Shown piece by piece: positions 1 through 12,241 of a stretch of 64,000 nucleotides of DNA. The translations under genes and the position numbers were made by a program. The stretch is from Zelopaecilomyces penicillatus (lineage: Eukaryota > Ascomycota > Sordariomycetes > Hypocreales > Pseudodiploosporaceae). The stretch spans positions 1,612,001-1,676,000 of the forward strand of contig VCCP01000008.1 in the NCBI GenBank assembly GCA_005765155.1, in the 5' to 3' direction. A model generated the notes under the pieces. It searched no databases. It had not been told where the DNA came from and saw nothing but the letters and a program-made list of their open reading frames with translations. Within the stretch, counting starts at the first letter, position 1. Each line of letters starts with the position of its first letter.

Positions 1-1027
1 TCCCCACACACACACCATAGCTGTAAGGCGTTGTTGGTTGATCCAGACCACTTTGGAATAGCCCGGAATTGTGGCGACTTGCACTTGAACAGTAATTAAT
101 AGTTAGTTGGGCAGAGGGAGAAGAAAAGTAAGCAGGCTAGCCAAGCACCAGTCCAATTTGCCTTCACCATGCAGACGCGTGCCATTCCGCATCTAAATTG
201 GAATCTGGAACACGAGAAGTTAGCACAGACAAGGTGGGGGGGGGGGGGGGACGCAAGCAATTCAATTTAAAGAAATAAGAAATGTAAAAAGTCAATTAGC
301 ACAGCCCAGCTGGCCTTCGGATACCCTGCCGAGCTGGAGTAAATAACAAAAAGAAGGAAGTTGGACACTGACTTACATACCCGCATCGTGTGTGGGGAAT
401 CGCGACATCCAAAGTTTCACTTCACTGAGATCATTTCCTAAACAACATTTCACATTTTGCCTGCTTCCGAAAGATTTCGCTTCGACGTTTCTGAATCACT
501 GCTGATGTCATTCGTCTTTAAAAAAAGACTTGTATTGGGTTTTTGATGTAGCTATGTATGTATGTAGGTAGTGCATTTGTGTGGGTGTGTGTTGGTGAGA
601 AGAGGGAGGAGTGTCTCCGAGTGGATGCTCGCCTCCCTCCCAAATGTCTCGCCATTTTGGGGTAAAAAAAACTATAAAAACATAATAAAGAACCTAGCTC
701 CTTGCTGATGAGGGGTATTTTCTTCCTTGCATGCAGAAAAAAGTAAATAAAAACAAAAGCAGAAACACACCAATAAATAGACAAAGACATAGAAAAAAGG
801 TTGGTAGTATATGCGATGACAGGCTTGTGACGCACTGCGGACGGTGCGGACAACAGTAGAAAAGAGAAGAAAAAAAACCAGTAAAAAGGCCAAGTGGAGA
901 AAAGGAAGGAAAAAAAAGGGATTGCGAGTGCAAAGAAAGGAAAGATAGTGAGAGGGAGAGAGCAAGTTCAGGTACAGAATTGTGCAGCCGTATTGGTTGG
1001 GTTCCACGTATCAGCAAAGAGCTTGTC
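1..1027. other. intergenic / 3' flank, no gene seen
   Basis: This stretch lies downstream of the minus-strand gene that stops at 1028. It contains a 15-base G run at 236-250 and A-rich, GA-rich sequence at about 660-960 that is probably 3' untranslated or intergenic. The open frames here are short, rich in Phe, Leu and Ser, and look like by-products of pyrimidine-rich antisense sequence. I see no gene. Confidence 0.6.
236..250 (+). repeat. poly-G run (15 G)
   Basis: An uninterrupted run of G on the plus strand. It is one of only two homopolymeric G/C runs of 11 or more in the first 32 kb, whereas I count 16 in the second half of the window. Confidence 0.95.
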
Positions 1028-3229
1028 CTAACTGGCCTCCTCAGATATCCTCACAATCTCGCAGAGGCTGCGCATAAACAGCTTATCTGGCTCCTCGGCA
1101 TTCATCTCCACCATTGTCTCCTCCACAGACCCACTCTCGGCCATCAATCTCGCAGTAGCCATTAGTCGCGAGATGCATCGGAGTAGTTCGCCCTGAATAG
1201 CCCGGATGGCTACGTCATGATTAGCTGACGTTGCCGGCTGGCTAGTAATCATCTCCTCCCTGGCCCATGATGGGAGAGATGTGCTGCGCCTCTTGGTAAG
1301 GCGATTAGGTCCAGAAGCGGCACCAATGTTGGGCATCTGGCTAAGCCCAAGCAGAGATGCGGCTTTCTTGGGAATGTCTTCATGTTGTGACTCTCCGCCT
1401 GAGGTGCGTGTCCGCGCGGACGCTGCAGGTGCAGGGTTGCGTGCAACAAGAGCTGAGATGTAGTTATAAGCAACAATGTGTGCGTAAAGAGCGTCACAAA
1501 TGTAGTCAGAGCAGCTGCCAAATACATTCTTGATAGGCGCCCATGGCTTTGGTGATTCAATCGAGACTGAGCTTGCAGACTGCAAGTTACTGTTGCCTTG
1601 CGCACCGCGAGGTGTCTGCCCGGACAGTGATCCCTTCTTGACGACTCTCCGCCAAATAGATTTTCTAGTTCCATGCACTGGTGACTGTGGCGGTGACATC
1701 CGTGAGTAATCCACACTGGGTTGTCTCATCTTCTTGGAGTAGGTTCTGATTGTTTCCACAGTCAAGCTTGAAGAGAGTAGCATGGTTTCTGGGAAACATG
1801 CTGTAGACACTCGTAATGTCTCAATAACATCTGGGGGAAGAGGCACTACCTTGGCGAGATCCTCGGATCCGAATGATACGGGGCAGGGTGATGTGTTGCC
1901 GTTAAGCCAGGTTTGAACGCTGGGAAGTGGTGAAGGAGGTGGGGTTGGGCGGACGAAGATGGAGCCAGAGCGTGGCTTGGAACGAGCAGTGGGCTCAATA
2001 GGGGATGCCAGGCTATCATCATCCATATCCATGTCCATATCGGCGATGCTGATTTTGCTTGGCACCTTGGTGGTAGAGCTGCCACGGCTATGAAAGCTGA
2101 GATTAGTATTAAGCTTGGCGGGTTGTGACGCCATAGACATAGACCTTGTATACGAGGTCGAAGGTCGGTGTGATTTAATGGAAGGTGGGAAGCTGTCTAT
2201 GTCTAGCGGGGATGAAGGGTGAATCAGAGTGATGTCCTGTCGCCTTCTAGACTGCACGGATGCTGGCCGCCATGAATCAGTCATGGATCTGCCTGACGAA
2301 TGTCTCCGTAATGATGGCAACGGCGTGTCACCGCTGACTGAATGTGATTTCCGATGCAATATGCCATTGCCGTACCTCGAGACGTGAATCTGGCTTTCTA
2401 GAGTAGCTTCCAGCTCATCATCTCGAACTCGTGGGGTGGGTGGTCGTGGTGATAGAGATCGTTCAACACTTTCATCAGACACATCATTCTCGTCCTCTCC
2501 GTCAGAGTCGCCCTCAATCCAGCTGCACTCCTGTCGCAGCAGGTCTGGTGAGGGCGAGCCCTTGGACGAAGAAGGCCTCCAGTTGGATGAGGAAGTAAGG
2601 GACGTTGCTGCCGTGACAATTGACTGTTCCCGTGTGCGGAAAGATGGTGGCATGTGGCTGTCTGATGCGTCGGTGCCTGTGAGAGAGGACAAGTCGGACA
2701 TTGCATCATCCGACTTGAGTGCCTGGTCTCGCTGATCCAGAAATGAGACAATTGAGCTTCGTTCTTCAATGGCGCCCAGTGACTGTACCCGAGCAGAGGC
2801 AGTGTGATAAGGAGACGTCATGCTCAGCCTGCCGGGGAACACAACCGCCCGTGATTTCATCATGTAGTCGGGGGTAGTGGCGGAAATAGGGCTGCCGGCT
2901 GTCATACTTCTAGACTCAAAGACAGCCTTGCAGAGCTCCAAGTCTCTGGCAAGGACTTCGGGAAAGTATTCGTCAACTCGGTCTTCCATACCCTCTTCAA
3001 GGGGCAGATAGCTGCGGGAACTCGAACAAGATGTTGAGAGCGTAAGCGGCAGGAGGCCTTTCATACTCGAAACTGATCTCCGGCTGTATAGAGGTGTTCC
3101 TGTCTTCGATGATGGTACGTTCAACCTGGGTGCCTCGATGATATAGTCCTGCAGTCGTGTCGGAGATGGTGTCGCTGTGCGTAAGTTGGCCGCGGACATG
3201 GAGACACCCTCGGGGCCAGTTGGGGGCAT
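1028..3229 (-). CDS. conserved-looking serine-rich protein of unknown function
   Basis: A long single-exon frame on the minus strand giving 733 residues from the ATG at 3229. The frame stays open upstream to about 3436 without another ATG. Either this ATG (or the one at 3199) is the start, or a short upstream exon is spliced on: a CTACTAATAAC branch-like sequence lies near 3400 on the minus strand. I do not recognise the family. The protein is Ser/Pro/Arg-rich and mostly disordered by eye, with acidic patches such as EGDSDGEDENDVSDES and an MDMDMDDD stretch near the middle. Many RxxS sites suggest phosphorylation. The last 200 residues are more ordered, with a Cys/Tyr/Ile-rich helix (DYICDALYAHIVAYNYISAL) and a C-terminal helical segment (GELLRCISRLMATARLMAES). 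I infer a cytoplasmic or nuclear regulatory protein. The coding call is strong; the function is unknown. Confidence 0.82.
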   Translation of the reverse strand: MPPTGPEGVSMSAANLRTATPSPTRLQDYIIEAPRLNVPSSKTGTPLYSRRSVSSMKGLLPLTLSTSCSSSRSYLPLEEGMEDRVDEYFPEVLARDLELCKAVFESRSMTAGSPISATTPDYMMKSRAVVFPGRLSMTSPYHTASARVQSLGAIEERSSIVSFLDQRDQALKSDDAMSDLSSLTGTDASDSHMPPSFRTREQSIVTAATSLTSSSNWRPSSSKGSPSPDLLRQECSWIEGDSDGEDENDVSDESVERSLSPRPPTPRVRDDELEATLESQIHVSRYGNGILHRKSHSVSGDTPLPSLRRHSSGRSMTDSWRPASVQSRRRQDITLIHPSSPLDIDSFPPSIKSHRPSTSYTRSMSMASQPAKLNTNLSFHSRGSSTTKVPSKISIADMDMDMDDDSLASPIEPTARSKPRSGSIFVRPTPPPSPLPSVQTWLNGNTSPCPVSFGSEDLAKVVPLPPDVIETLRVSTACFPETMLLSSSLTVETIRTYSKKMRQPSVDYSRMSPPQSPVHGTRKSIWRRVVKKGSLSGQTPRGAQGNSNLQSASSVSIESPKPWAPIKNVFGSCSDYICDALYAHIVAYNYISALVARNPAPAASARTRTSGGESQHEDIPKKAASLLGLSQMPNIGAASGPNRLTKRRSTSLPSWAREEMITSQPATSANHDVAIRAIQGELLRCISRLMATARLMAESGSVEETMVEMNAEEPDKLFMRSLCEIVRISEEAS

Positions 3230-4532
3230 GAAGGGTAGGACGAGATGGGGGCCTGAGCAAGCAGGCTCCGGTGGGAGACCGTCCGAGATATAGCTTTCCA
3301 AGAAGCAGCTGCTGGCGGGGAGCAGCAGCGGCGGCGGCGGAGCATTTGGCAATGGGGAGCGGAGGCCAAGAATATGGTCAGACAACAGGGCAGAGTGGTT
3401 ATTAGTAGGAGTGTGTAGGTGTGTTGCGCGAAAGCCTCAGGGGAGGAGAAAGAGAAAAAGGTGTGTTGCGAAAAGAAAATGAGAAGCAAAATGGCCGCGT
3501 GGGTGGGCGAGACAAAGTGGTAACAAGCTTCAAAGACGTGTCGCACCAGCGACGAGGGAGCAAAGGCCGCCTTGATACTTGGATGCGGATCGAGGTACCA
3601 CCAAGAGATGTGGCAATGTCAGCCTGACACCAGGTACCTACTTGCTTTACGACTGTCCTACCACTAGCACGTTGACAGAGCCCGTCTCGTAAAGGAGACA
3701 CAAGCACAGTAGTTTTACTGTTCGCCGAGGATGGGTGGGCTATCAATACTGGTGGCTGCGATGGGGTTTGTGAGATGGGGGGGGACGACAGTCGTGGTTG
3801 GTTGCACTACCGAAGAAGCAAAACCAAAATGTGCCAAAAGAAACAAGCACATCTTAGCCCGCGACAAGGGTCGTTGCTAGGTTGTGACTTGCTGCCCGCA
3901 ATGGGTGACGAACCATCAGCGACAATGGCCAGGAAAAGCAAAGTTGATGGGCCAGCTGGACGAAGCCCTGCTTGTGCTCGTGGCCAATGCTTTTGAAATG
4001 GGATACTCTCATACATGACAGCAAGTACCGGCAGTACCTGGATTCTCCGTATGTAACGCTGCTATATTGCAAGTATCATCATGTAAGGCCATGCGTCTTC
4101 GGGAGGTGAGCCGTCAACATGCCGCTTCTCTACACCTATGGTATGTATGTCTGCCGTTGTATGTCATGTACAATACTGTGCGTACCGGCATGGGGTACAG
4201 AAAATCTGTACCGGTATGTGGGCGTGTGGGTGGTGTTGACTCCGTCCGGAGCGGCATGCACAAGCTAGCACTGGCAATGTCAGATGCATTTATGGTGTAA
4301 GCATGCATGTTTGTTTTGTGCGTAGCCTTGCGATGGAGGGCGATGCTCTTGTGGGCGAGGTGTCGACGAGGCTTGCAGCAGCAACCCGGCCTCGTCGGCC
4401 AGCATTTGCATTGCATTCGCATGCGTACGATACGTCTCATTGTGAACCCTTCTGTGATGTGTTGTCCAATTCCAGCCGGTGTAGTAGTTTGAATGAAAAA
4501 GGGGCTAATGGAAGAATGAAAAGATTCCTCCA

Positions 4533-4563
<31 letters not shown>

Positions 4564-7500
4564 TGTGACGCATTGAGCACAATCACTCTATACACATTGC
4601 ATACGAACTGTGACATGAGTGACAAGGTCCGGCTTATGCGACAATTCAAGCGGCACGTTTAATGAAGGAGCCAAGGAGCGCGGATACTGGCATTTCATGG
4701 TGCCATGAGCAGCTGGAGGTCGGAGACCTGTGGAACCCCAGTTCTCGGCCGTCCATGCATGTATTAGACTTGTCCCCCAGAAACGGTATCGCTAGGACCT
4801 GTTTTAGAGTGAATAGAAGAGGAGTCTGGGTATCACCAGCAACATGCGAAAAGATAGCGTATTGCGAACACAGACGATGGCATTCTAAGCACTGTGAGCC
4901 GTGTATGTCAGTATTCGGTGCATTTATCCCCGTGTGATGATGCCCCGTTAAGCATGCTAGTGGCGGCTGAGACTGGTGCAAAGAGCGAAGCATTCGGAAG
5001 ACGGATGATGTCTCTCAATCCTCAATTAGAGCCTCCAAACCGGGAAGATGTGCACCAGGGGCTAATAACGTGGCTTTTTTTGAGCTCCAGATCCCCAACT
5101 GGACCTGTGTGGACTGTGGCACAAAAACCTAGCACTAATACCTGATTAGCTCTTGCACCGGGAGCTACTTGCTCATACAATCTTGTCCTGATGAACGGGG
5201 CAACGCGGGAGTCCGTTCGCAGTCGAGTCTGTGTGTGATATGGCATATCGCGCCTCCCAGGTTCTATTGGATTGGACAGGGATCATTCGCATGTCACTTC
5301 TCTATCCTGGACTCTTGGGCTGTCCTACGTCTCGTACGAGGTATACATGGGAAGCACGGACTAAGGGGCGAGAGCCGCTGTACTGTGCTGTGCTGGTGCT
5401 GTGCTTGTGCTTGTGCTCGTGTGTACGGGTGGTTGTGGGCTAGTGATGCTGACTGGTCATAGATTTGTGCCGTCGACCTGCCGTCTTCTCTGCCATGGGA
5501 ACGACGCGGCCGGATATGCCACCACATGGCTTTGCCTATGCCAGAAAGAATAGCAGAAGGGCGATTTTCTGTGGATCGGTCAGCCACGGCTCCGACTCGT
5601 CCGAGGCAGGGAGAGCGCGTCTCCCTCCATTTACGGGCGGGCGAGAAACGCAAGGGGTGGTGGGAAGGAGTTTGGGTAGCCCATTATGATGGCCTCGCCA
5701 GGGGGGGGCAAAGAAGCGCAGAGGCGAGCAAAACAAAATAAGAAAAGAAGACACACACGTCCAGAGCAGAATACCTACTTGGGCGACTTGGTGGGCAAAC
5801 CCTGGGCGCGTGGCAAGACATTGGCCAAGCAGGTTGTCAGCTAACGTTCAGAAGCGTCTAGGGCAGTGGAGATGGTGGTGATGATGACAAGGGCAAGATT
5901 GTGAAAAGCAAGGTCAACACGGGAGGAGATTGATGATGCGCCGTTTTTAGCGGTTGATGGCCCTGGAGCTGGGCTGAGGGTGACAGGGGAAAAAGCTCCA
6001 ACGGGCGCTGGACCCTAGGTGCTTGGGCGGCTGTCATAGGGGACGCTGGGGCCATTTAGGGGTCTGTGGGCCGGGAGCTGCGAGCGCCGCACACTAACTC
6101 GCCTCCTGTCTCCTGAGCATGATGCCGATTTACAGTGGTTGATCAGTGGGAGAGGTGGAAAGTGTGGGCGTCTTGACATGTCGAGTTCCCGTGGCGAGAT
6201 ATCTCCCCAGTACTTCCACCCCTACCGCTCGGCATTGATATGATGGACGACTAGGTACTGTATCATTAGATGCTATTCATTACAGCTTGGGATACCTGGA
6301 GTACAGACGCACATCCAGGTCGTGCGCTTTGGCGACTTGCGGAGAAAGTGAGCCAAGACGATACAGCCTGGGCAAATCGAAATCATATGCGATAGTACCT
6401 ATCATAGTCCGAGGCTAGCTTTCGGAATCCTGGATACAGTGTTGACTGGTCAAGTCCTGCGATTCATGGAGTTGATGGGTATGAAGTTGAATGAAGCAAA
6501 CTAATAAATTAGTACCTACTAACCCAACTACTGGACGGTCTAGCCAAGCCGCCATCTCGGACACTTGATGTGTAGGTAGGTACTGTACTGTACTAATATA
6601 CTAGGTACTCTGTGAAGATGCAAAAGAGGTATGGACCAGGTGGACAGTGAGGGTTATGCCGTCGTATCTGGCACCGTGTAACTTGCGTTGGTCGGCGCCT
6701 GCGAATCTGCAGGCGGCTGGATCTACGGTACCTGCCGTTGTACATACCCACCTACCTGGTACTGTGCAGCCCACATGGGTTTAATGCGGCAATATAATAC
6801 GAACGGACATTGATGCGGAGGATGAGCCGCCGTCATAGAGGTATAGAGGAGTACAGTGGGTGTACATCTGATACATGCGCGTAATCATGGGAAGCGATGC
6901 AACTCGTGGGGAGCAAAAAAGCATGCAAGCCAAGTGACATGCTTTTTGCTGTGGTGGTATGCAGTAGTATATAAAACGTGCGAGTTAGTTATGCACATTG
7001 GTTTCAATTAATCAATCAATCGCAGGCGTTTCTTTTTCCTTTCTTTTTCCCATTATCAATAGGTAATAATTACGGTTTGGTCGCGCGTGGTGGGCTGTTG
7101 TTGTTAGGTTGGGGCCCTCCCTCACCGACGCTGTTTTATTCTTTTCCTTTTTTTTTGCTTCTTTTTTCCAGTGTTTCTGATACCTCAGAACAATCATGTT
7201 TTCCCTCTCATTGTGAGAACTGATGGGTGTTACATGAGACTGAGATGGTTGCAACGCTTGATATCCCACACGTGGACTAGCACTAGGCGTAGTTGGGGTA
7301 GATCAGTGCCACCAAACATCCGCTTCCAGTGTGAACACTGCCTCTCGAGAACAAATTATCCCTCGAGCCAAGAGCGACGGCGTTGTAGCCCAGGCTTGAC
7401 ATCAATCTCGTTGCGAGACCATTGGCATCCAATTGGGCGTCTTGTCACTTCTGCCTGTTCTCATTGCGGCTAGCAAGACAGACAGACGGACACACCACCA

Positions 7501-7656
7501 AAAAAAAAACCGGTTGAACACGTCCGAGCGTCCCGAGAAAAAGCCGTTATGGCAGACTAGGAGGAAATTATTGTTTGCAACCATTTGTTGCCTCTGCTGC
7601 GAAGCTACCAGCCCATCACAAACAGGCACGAGCTTTTTTTATTGTTTTCCCACGCG
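3230..7656. other. 4.4 kb divergent intergenic region
   Basis: This lies between the divergently transcribed serine-rich gene (minus) and IPI3 (plus), so it should contain both promoters. It holds a (CTGG)n tract at 4533-4562, repeated TAGGTAC/GTACCTA words near 6510-6610, and a CT-rich stretch at 7020-7170 just upstream of IPI3. The open frames are short, overlap on both strands and show no domain. I see no gene, although the part from 3230 to about 3436 could be extra coding sequence or a 5' exon of the minus-strand gene. Confidence 0.6.
4533..4562 (+). repeat. (CTGG)n microsatellite
   Basis: About seven tandem CTGG units in the intergenic region upstream of the first gene. It is simple-sequence DNA with no coding role seen. 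Confidence 0.95.
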
Positions 7657-9103
7657 ATGATCGCCGACGAGCTCTTCTCGTCCGTGTGCGGGCCACCCGT
7701 AGCTGCCAACACCGCCGTCTCCAAGGACGTGGGAATATACGCACACTCGCTTACGCCTTCTTGGGCCGTCAAGGCAACTTTCAAGAAGAGCTCTGCGCCA
7801 GTCCACTGTCTAGCCTTGAGTGAAACTCACATATTTGCTGCCCAGGATCAAAAGGCCCATGTACATGTCTACTCCCGTCAGCGTGGGAACCAGGAGGCTC
7901 TCGTCCCGTTCCAGGAGAAGATACGCAGCTTGGCTCTCGCTGGCCAGGTTCTGGTCCTGGGAACTGCCGAGGGACGCCTGATTCTCTGGGAGGTGAGCTT
8001 TGCTTTTTTTTTTCTTCCTTCTTGTTCCACCAGGGATGGGGTTCTGATTCAGGCCTGCCTTGATGTCGTGGTGGTGTGGTGAGGTTGTGAGAATTCATGC
8101 TGATAGTCAAGCCACATAGGTTTCTACTGGACGGCAAATCACCACGCCGCCCTGCCATGTGCAGGCTGTGAGTTGCATTGCCACCTCCCCTTACCATGTG
8201 CTCTCGGCTTCAGACGACTCAAACATCAACGTCTGGTCCCTTGCCAGGTTGCTTGAACCTGGTCAGGATATCGGTCTTGAACCCGAGCTGACTTTGTCCA
8301 ATCACCGGGCTGCCATCACTGATCTTGTTGTCGGTCCCAGCACCAATCCGGAGACGTGTATCTGTGTCTCGGCCAGCAAGGACAAGACCTGTATCGTCTG
8401 GAACTATCAGTCCGGCCAGGTTCTACGGACGTTGCTCTTCCCTACAGCACCCCTGTGTATCTCTTTGGACCCTTGTGCGCGAGCTCTTCTAGTTTCCTGT
8501 GAAGATGGAGGCGTTTTTCTCGTCGATTTCTTTGGAGAGAAACCCCTACTCGGCCCTCACAGTGCTGAGCTGGCATCGATTGTGGTCCAGGTAAACTCGC
8601 CCCTGGGCGTTGCTGATGCAGACGCCGGGCCAGCATCCTGCATGGCTCTGACCTACGATGGAACGGCCGTTGTGACCGGCCATACCAAGGGCAAGATCTT
8701 CCGCTGGACTCTTGCCGATAATAGCCACCCAACTGAGTTGGCAAATCTTAATGCCTCTGTGACGAACCTGATATTCACGCCTCTGCTTTCTGACAAGGAG
8801 TTCTGCCAGGCTATTAATGTGGTCAAACCAAACCAGGCGCAACGCCAGTATACCCTATCCGCACAGTTAGAAGGTGACCTTGATTCAAACACAAGATTCA
8901 ACCAGATGCTCAACAGCAAAGGATTTTCAGCTGGGACAATTGCGCAGGCTCTAGAATCATTCTCTTCCCCAGAACCCAGCAGCGGCGATGTCGAATCGGA
9001 GCTTCGAAAACAGAACGACGAGCTGCAAGAAATTATCAACGAGCAAAAGGCTTTACATAAAGCCACGTTAGAGCGTCACGCCGAGGCCAATAAGAATCCG
9101 TAG
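7657..9103 (+). CDS. ipi3: Ipi3, WD40 subunit of the Rix1 pre-60S complex
   Basis: Two exons, 7657-7992 and 8120-9103, join in phase 0. The 127-base intron has a GTGAGC donor, a TGCTGATAG branch-like site and an ATAG acceptor. The product is 439 residues, somewhat shorter than the yeast protein. WD40-type blades are visible: HIFAAQDQKAHVHVYS and VLVLGTAEGRLILWE in exon 1, then HVLSASDDSNINVWSLARL, CVSASKDKTCIVWNYQSGQ and AVVTGHTKGKIFRWTL. The C-terminus is a charged coiled coil (ELRKQNDELQEIINEQKALH), typical of the Ipi3/WDR18 family. In yeast, Ipi3 works with Rix1 and Ipi1 in the nucleoplasm on ITS2 processing and Rea1-driven remodelling of the pre-60S particle. The ATG at 7657 is chosen because homology-like sequence (IADELFSSVCG) begins there. 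The family call is confident. Confidence 0.93.
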
Positions 9104-10635
9104 TATCTCCATATATTGGCAATATTGTTTACTTTACTCTTGTGAACGGACCCTTCCTCATATATCTCGCTTCCCCGTCCCCGTGCCAAAAGCACTGTTT
9201 ATCGCAGTTTGCAATCAAAACTTCTAGCCTATGTTCTACCTGGGCTCGGAAAGGATCTCTGCAGTTACCCGTTTCATCCACATTCCTGGGAGGCTTGAGC
9301 GTGGCGACTGAATAAGCCATAATACCTAAATTGGGAACAAAAGTCGGCCACCCGCAGCCTCAGCGGCGCTGTCAACACAGGCTGGGGAGCTTTGTCATTA
9401 TTTTTATTCCCCAGAATATATGATCGGGTCCACAGCAATTCTTCAAATACTACCTATCATATACATCGATGGGTTATTAATTGGCCAACCCTGCTGGCGG
9501 AGCCCAGGCCAGGACCCTCGTTGCGGTAATCCACGGGAGGCCCAGAGGCCGGACATGGGGGGACACCCGACATGGGGGTGGAGAGGAAAGCAGGAATAGA
9601 CTGGAGATTGGGAGATGCGAGTCAAACGAGGAGTGAAAACCTCGCTGCTTGAAACTGCTAGTCTGTTTCCATCATCGTTAATTGCCTCTATGCGAGACGA
9701 AGGTCATCAATACCTGAGGGCTTGTGAACCATGAAAATGGCGCTGTTTTTATTCAATTTCAAACGCCATAGTTGACTATTAAGGAACAGAAAAAAGAAAA
9801 AAATCATTAACATAAACATGAACAATCAAATAGTCTGTAACACCCAATCTACCCTGCCTAGATTATCAAGGATGTTGATACATGTACAGTATACTCTAGC
9901 TAAATCTGTCTCTTACTTTGTGTTGGTTTGAAATCACGATGGAGGTCCGCTTGCCGAGCGCCACGACGCGTGCTGGTGCAGAAAGATGAAGAGAAACGTC
10001 TCATCACCGGACTGGCTGTATGTTTCATTCGGACAAGTGACATGCATTCTACTGAAGTTATGTTTTTTATTGTTTCTGTATGCAAGTCTGAGGTTTTCCT
10101 GTCTCAATGGCAAATGCAATGGTGTTATATTTTGGACTAGTACGATGTAGATTTCACTCATGTGGTATGTATGCAGTGATGCGCAAATGTTGATGTGATG
10201 AAACAGCATGGAAAAGGCATAATGCGAGGGCAGTTGAAACAGAGCAGATCATTCTGCTCAGATGACACTTTTTAACAAAGACATTTGCGACATGGAAAAG
10301 AAATCTAGGATTGATGTCGAACTTTCTCGGCATCTTCGTGCACTTTAGGGTAGGTGCGTGATGATGAGCTCGGAATATGGAAGGACAGTGCAGATACGGA
10401 CATATAGCACTGAATGATGACTAACACTGTACAGACAAAGATATTGGCCACACAAATACAGTAGCATTATACGTGCGCACTATTCACAAGTCCGTACTCC
10501 GGAGCTCTAATTCTCCGGTCCGACTAACACCGAACCTCGCAGCACGTTTGCATCATCAAAGCCGGGCATCATAGCGCGAGAATCGAAATTCCATCTGGCG
10601 ATATCCTGCACAGCCGTTTAACCAGCCGCCACAGA
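9104..10635. other. intergenic, no gene seen
   Basis: 1.5 kb between IPI3 and ISD11, both on the plus strand, so it holds the IPI3 3' end and the ISD11 promoter. Only short, stop-rich frames are present. The part from about 9760 to 10500 is AT-rich. I see no RNA gene or repeat. Confidence 0.6.
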
Positions 10636-11392
10636 ATGTCTGTTGTTGGTACACTGAGAGGCGAAACGCCGCAACAAGTGCGATCACTGGTAAGCAATGC
10701 GCATTCTTCCGACAATCATGGTGATGCAGGTTTGGAGAGAGGCGTCTGGGGAATGGGTGGTGATCAAAACCACTGGACATTACAAAGCTCCGATGGAGCG
10801 GAGATTTGGCAAAACGACACAGTTTGCTTGTCGCGCAATGGGTTCTCTGTTTTTTTCCAGGTCAAGACAGATCGCTAACGGAATTGTTTTATATTAGTAT
10901 CGACAACTATTACGGCAAGGCGAACAGTTTAGTGCGTATAACTTCCGCGAGTATGCCAAGCGACGGACGAGAGATGCATTTCGGGAGAACAAGGTGGTAG
11001 AGGATCCCCGAAAGATCCAGGAGCTGGTACAAAAGGGTTTACATGAGCTGCAAGTCATGAAGGTATGCGGGAAGAGAGCACTCTGATGAATCCCTACCTC
11101 TGTGCATGTTGCTAATGATCGATGGGAAACAGCGACAAACAGTTGTTAGCCAGTTCTACCAGCTGGACCGATTAGTTGTCGAGGGAGGCATCTCGGTATG
11201 TTGAGGCGATCCTTCCACAGAAACCAAGGGTCAGATATTGACAGTTTCGATAGGGCAAGGAAACTGGACGCACAGGAGCAATCGCACGACAGAAGGAACA
11301 AGGGTGAGTTTATGCATTCTTCCCTCTCGATGGCTGCGTGCCTCTTAAAATAGCAGATCATTCTGACTAAACCGCGTAACAGATGGGCCTAG
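10636..11392 (+). CDS. isd11: Isd11/LYRM4, LYR-motif partner of the cysteine desulfurase
   Basis: A five-exon gene assembled by eye: 10636-10689, 10898-11062, 11133-11195, 11254-11303 and 11383-11392. It encodes 113 residues. The LYR signature lies across the first splice junction, with L18 ending exon 1 and Y19-R20 opening exon 2 (VRSL|YRQLLRQGEQ). Next come the family hallmarks SAYNFREYAKRRTRDAF, LQVMKRQTVVSQFYQLDRLV and a GKETGRTG tail, matching the yeast Isd11 pattern (NNYNFREYF, KRQSVISQMY, DRLVVE). Isd11 binds the desulfurase Nfs1 and acyl carrier protein in the mitochondrial matrix and is needed for Fe-S cluster assembly. Introns of 208, 70, 58 and 79 bases have GT-AG borders, and the first and last show CTAAC/CTGAC branch sites. 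If the last intron is retained, the protein stops at a TGA (11305-11307) and ends in EQG instead of EQGWA. Confidence 0.92.
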
Positions 11393-12241
11393 AAAGGTAG
11401 CGCTACCGATATGACCTCATGACAGTGAGCTTATGAAATAAAAAAAAGGAAACGTTGTGCTGTACAGTAGGATTGGAAAAAAAGGCTGTGTATATGAAAC
11501 AAAACGGATACCACACGTGAAGCATCATCAGCCGCCAGCTCTTTTTTTTTTTGGCTTGGGAGTATTGCGGGAAACTTTTTGGCATCTTAGACCACGACAT
11601 CTCAAATCTCTTGTTTTTCATGTAATCAATTACTACTCTGTCGGAATATGGAAGATCGCCGGCGTGCCAATGATTCACGATTAGATTTTTGACTCACTTT
11701 GAATCCACGGAGCTTCTGGGACATGTAGATAGGAGCTCCTTCTTTCACCTGTCCAAGGTATCTCATACGTGACTACCTACCGATGTAAGTACCTACTGAG
11801 TAGTATCTTTCCTTGTAGGAGAAATCACTCCCTTTATAACCTCATTTTGACTGAGTTTGCTAATTACATCTCCCATCTTCAATAAGTTTACAGACTTGCC
11901 TAGTATATATTCATTATTATCTTGTTTTCATTGGACGCTCTGTTTCAAATCATATCACACTGTTGTGTTCTGACAGCCCACCTTGGCTTATGTCATCATC
12001 GACCAACCCTCCTAATTGGTTAGCCTCACGATCTGACGAATTCGGTCGACGTGTGAGCGTGTCTCTCAGCCTGGCGCATCGCAATTCCATTGCAATCATT
12101 TGAACTGAATGCCTACCGCCCGCCCGCGACCTTGTACAGTACGGAGGTAGCTTGAGAACTCGACATCATCTCTTTGCTAGACGCCACCCAACCCTGCGTC
12201 CTATCGAAGACCTTGTTTGTTAGACTTCAAACCCAGGCGCA
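11393..12241. other. intergenic, promoter region of the acidic protein gene
   Basis: About 850 bases between ISD11 and the next plus-strand gene. It contains an A/T-rich part (11430-11640), CTACCTACCGATG and GTACCTACTGAG words near 11770-11800, and CT-rich sequence before the ATG at 12242. I see no additional gene. Confidence 0.6.
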
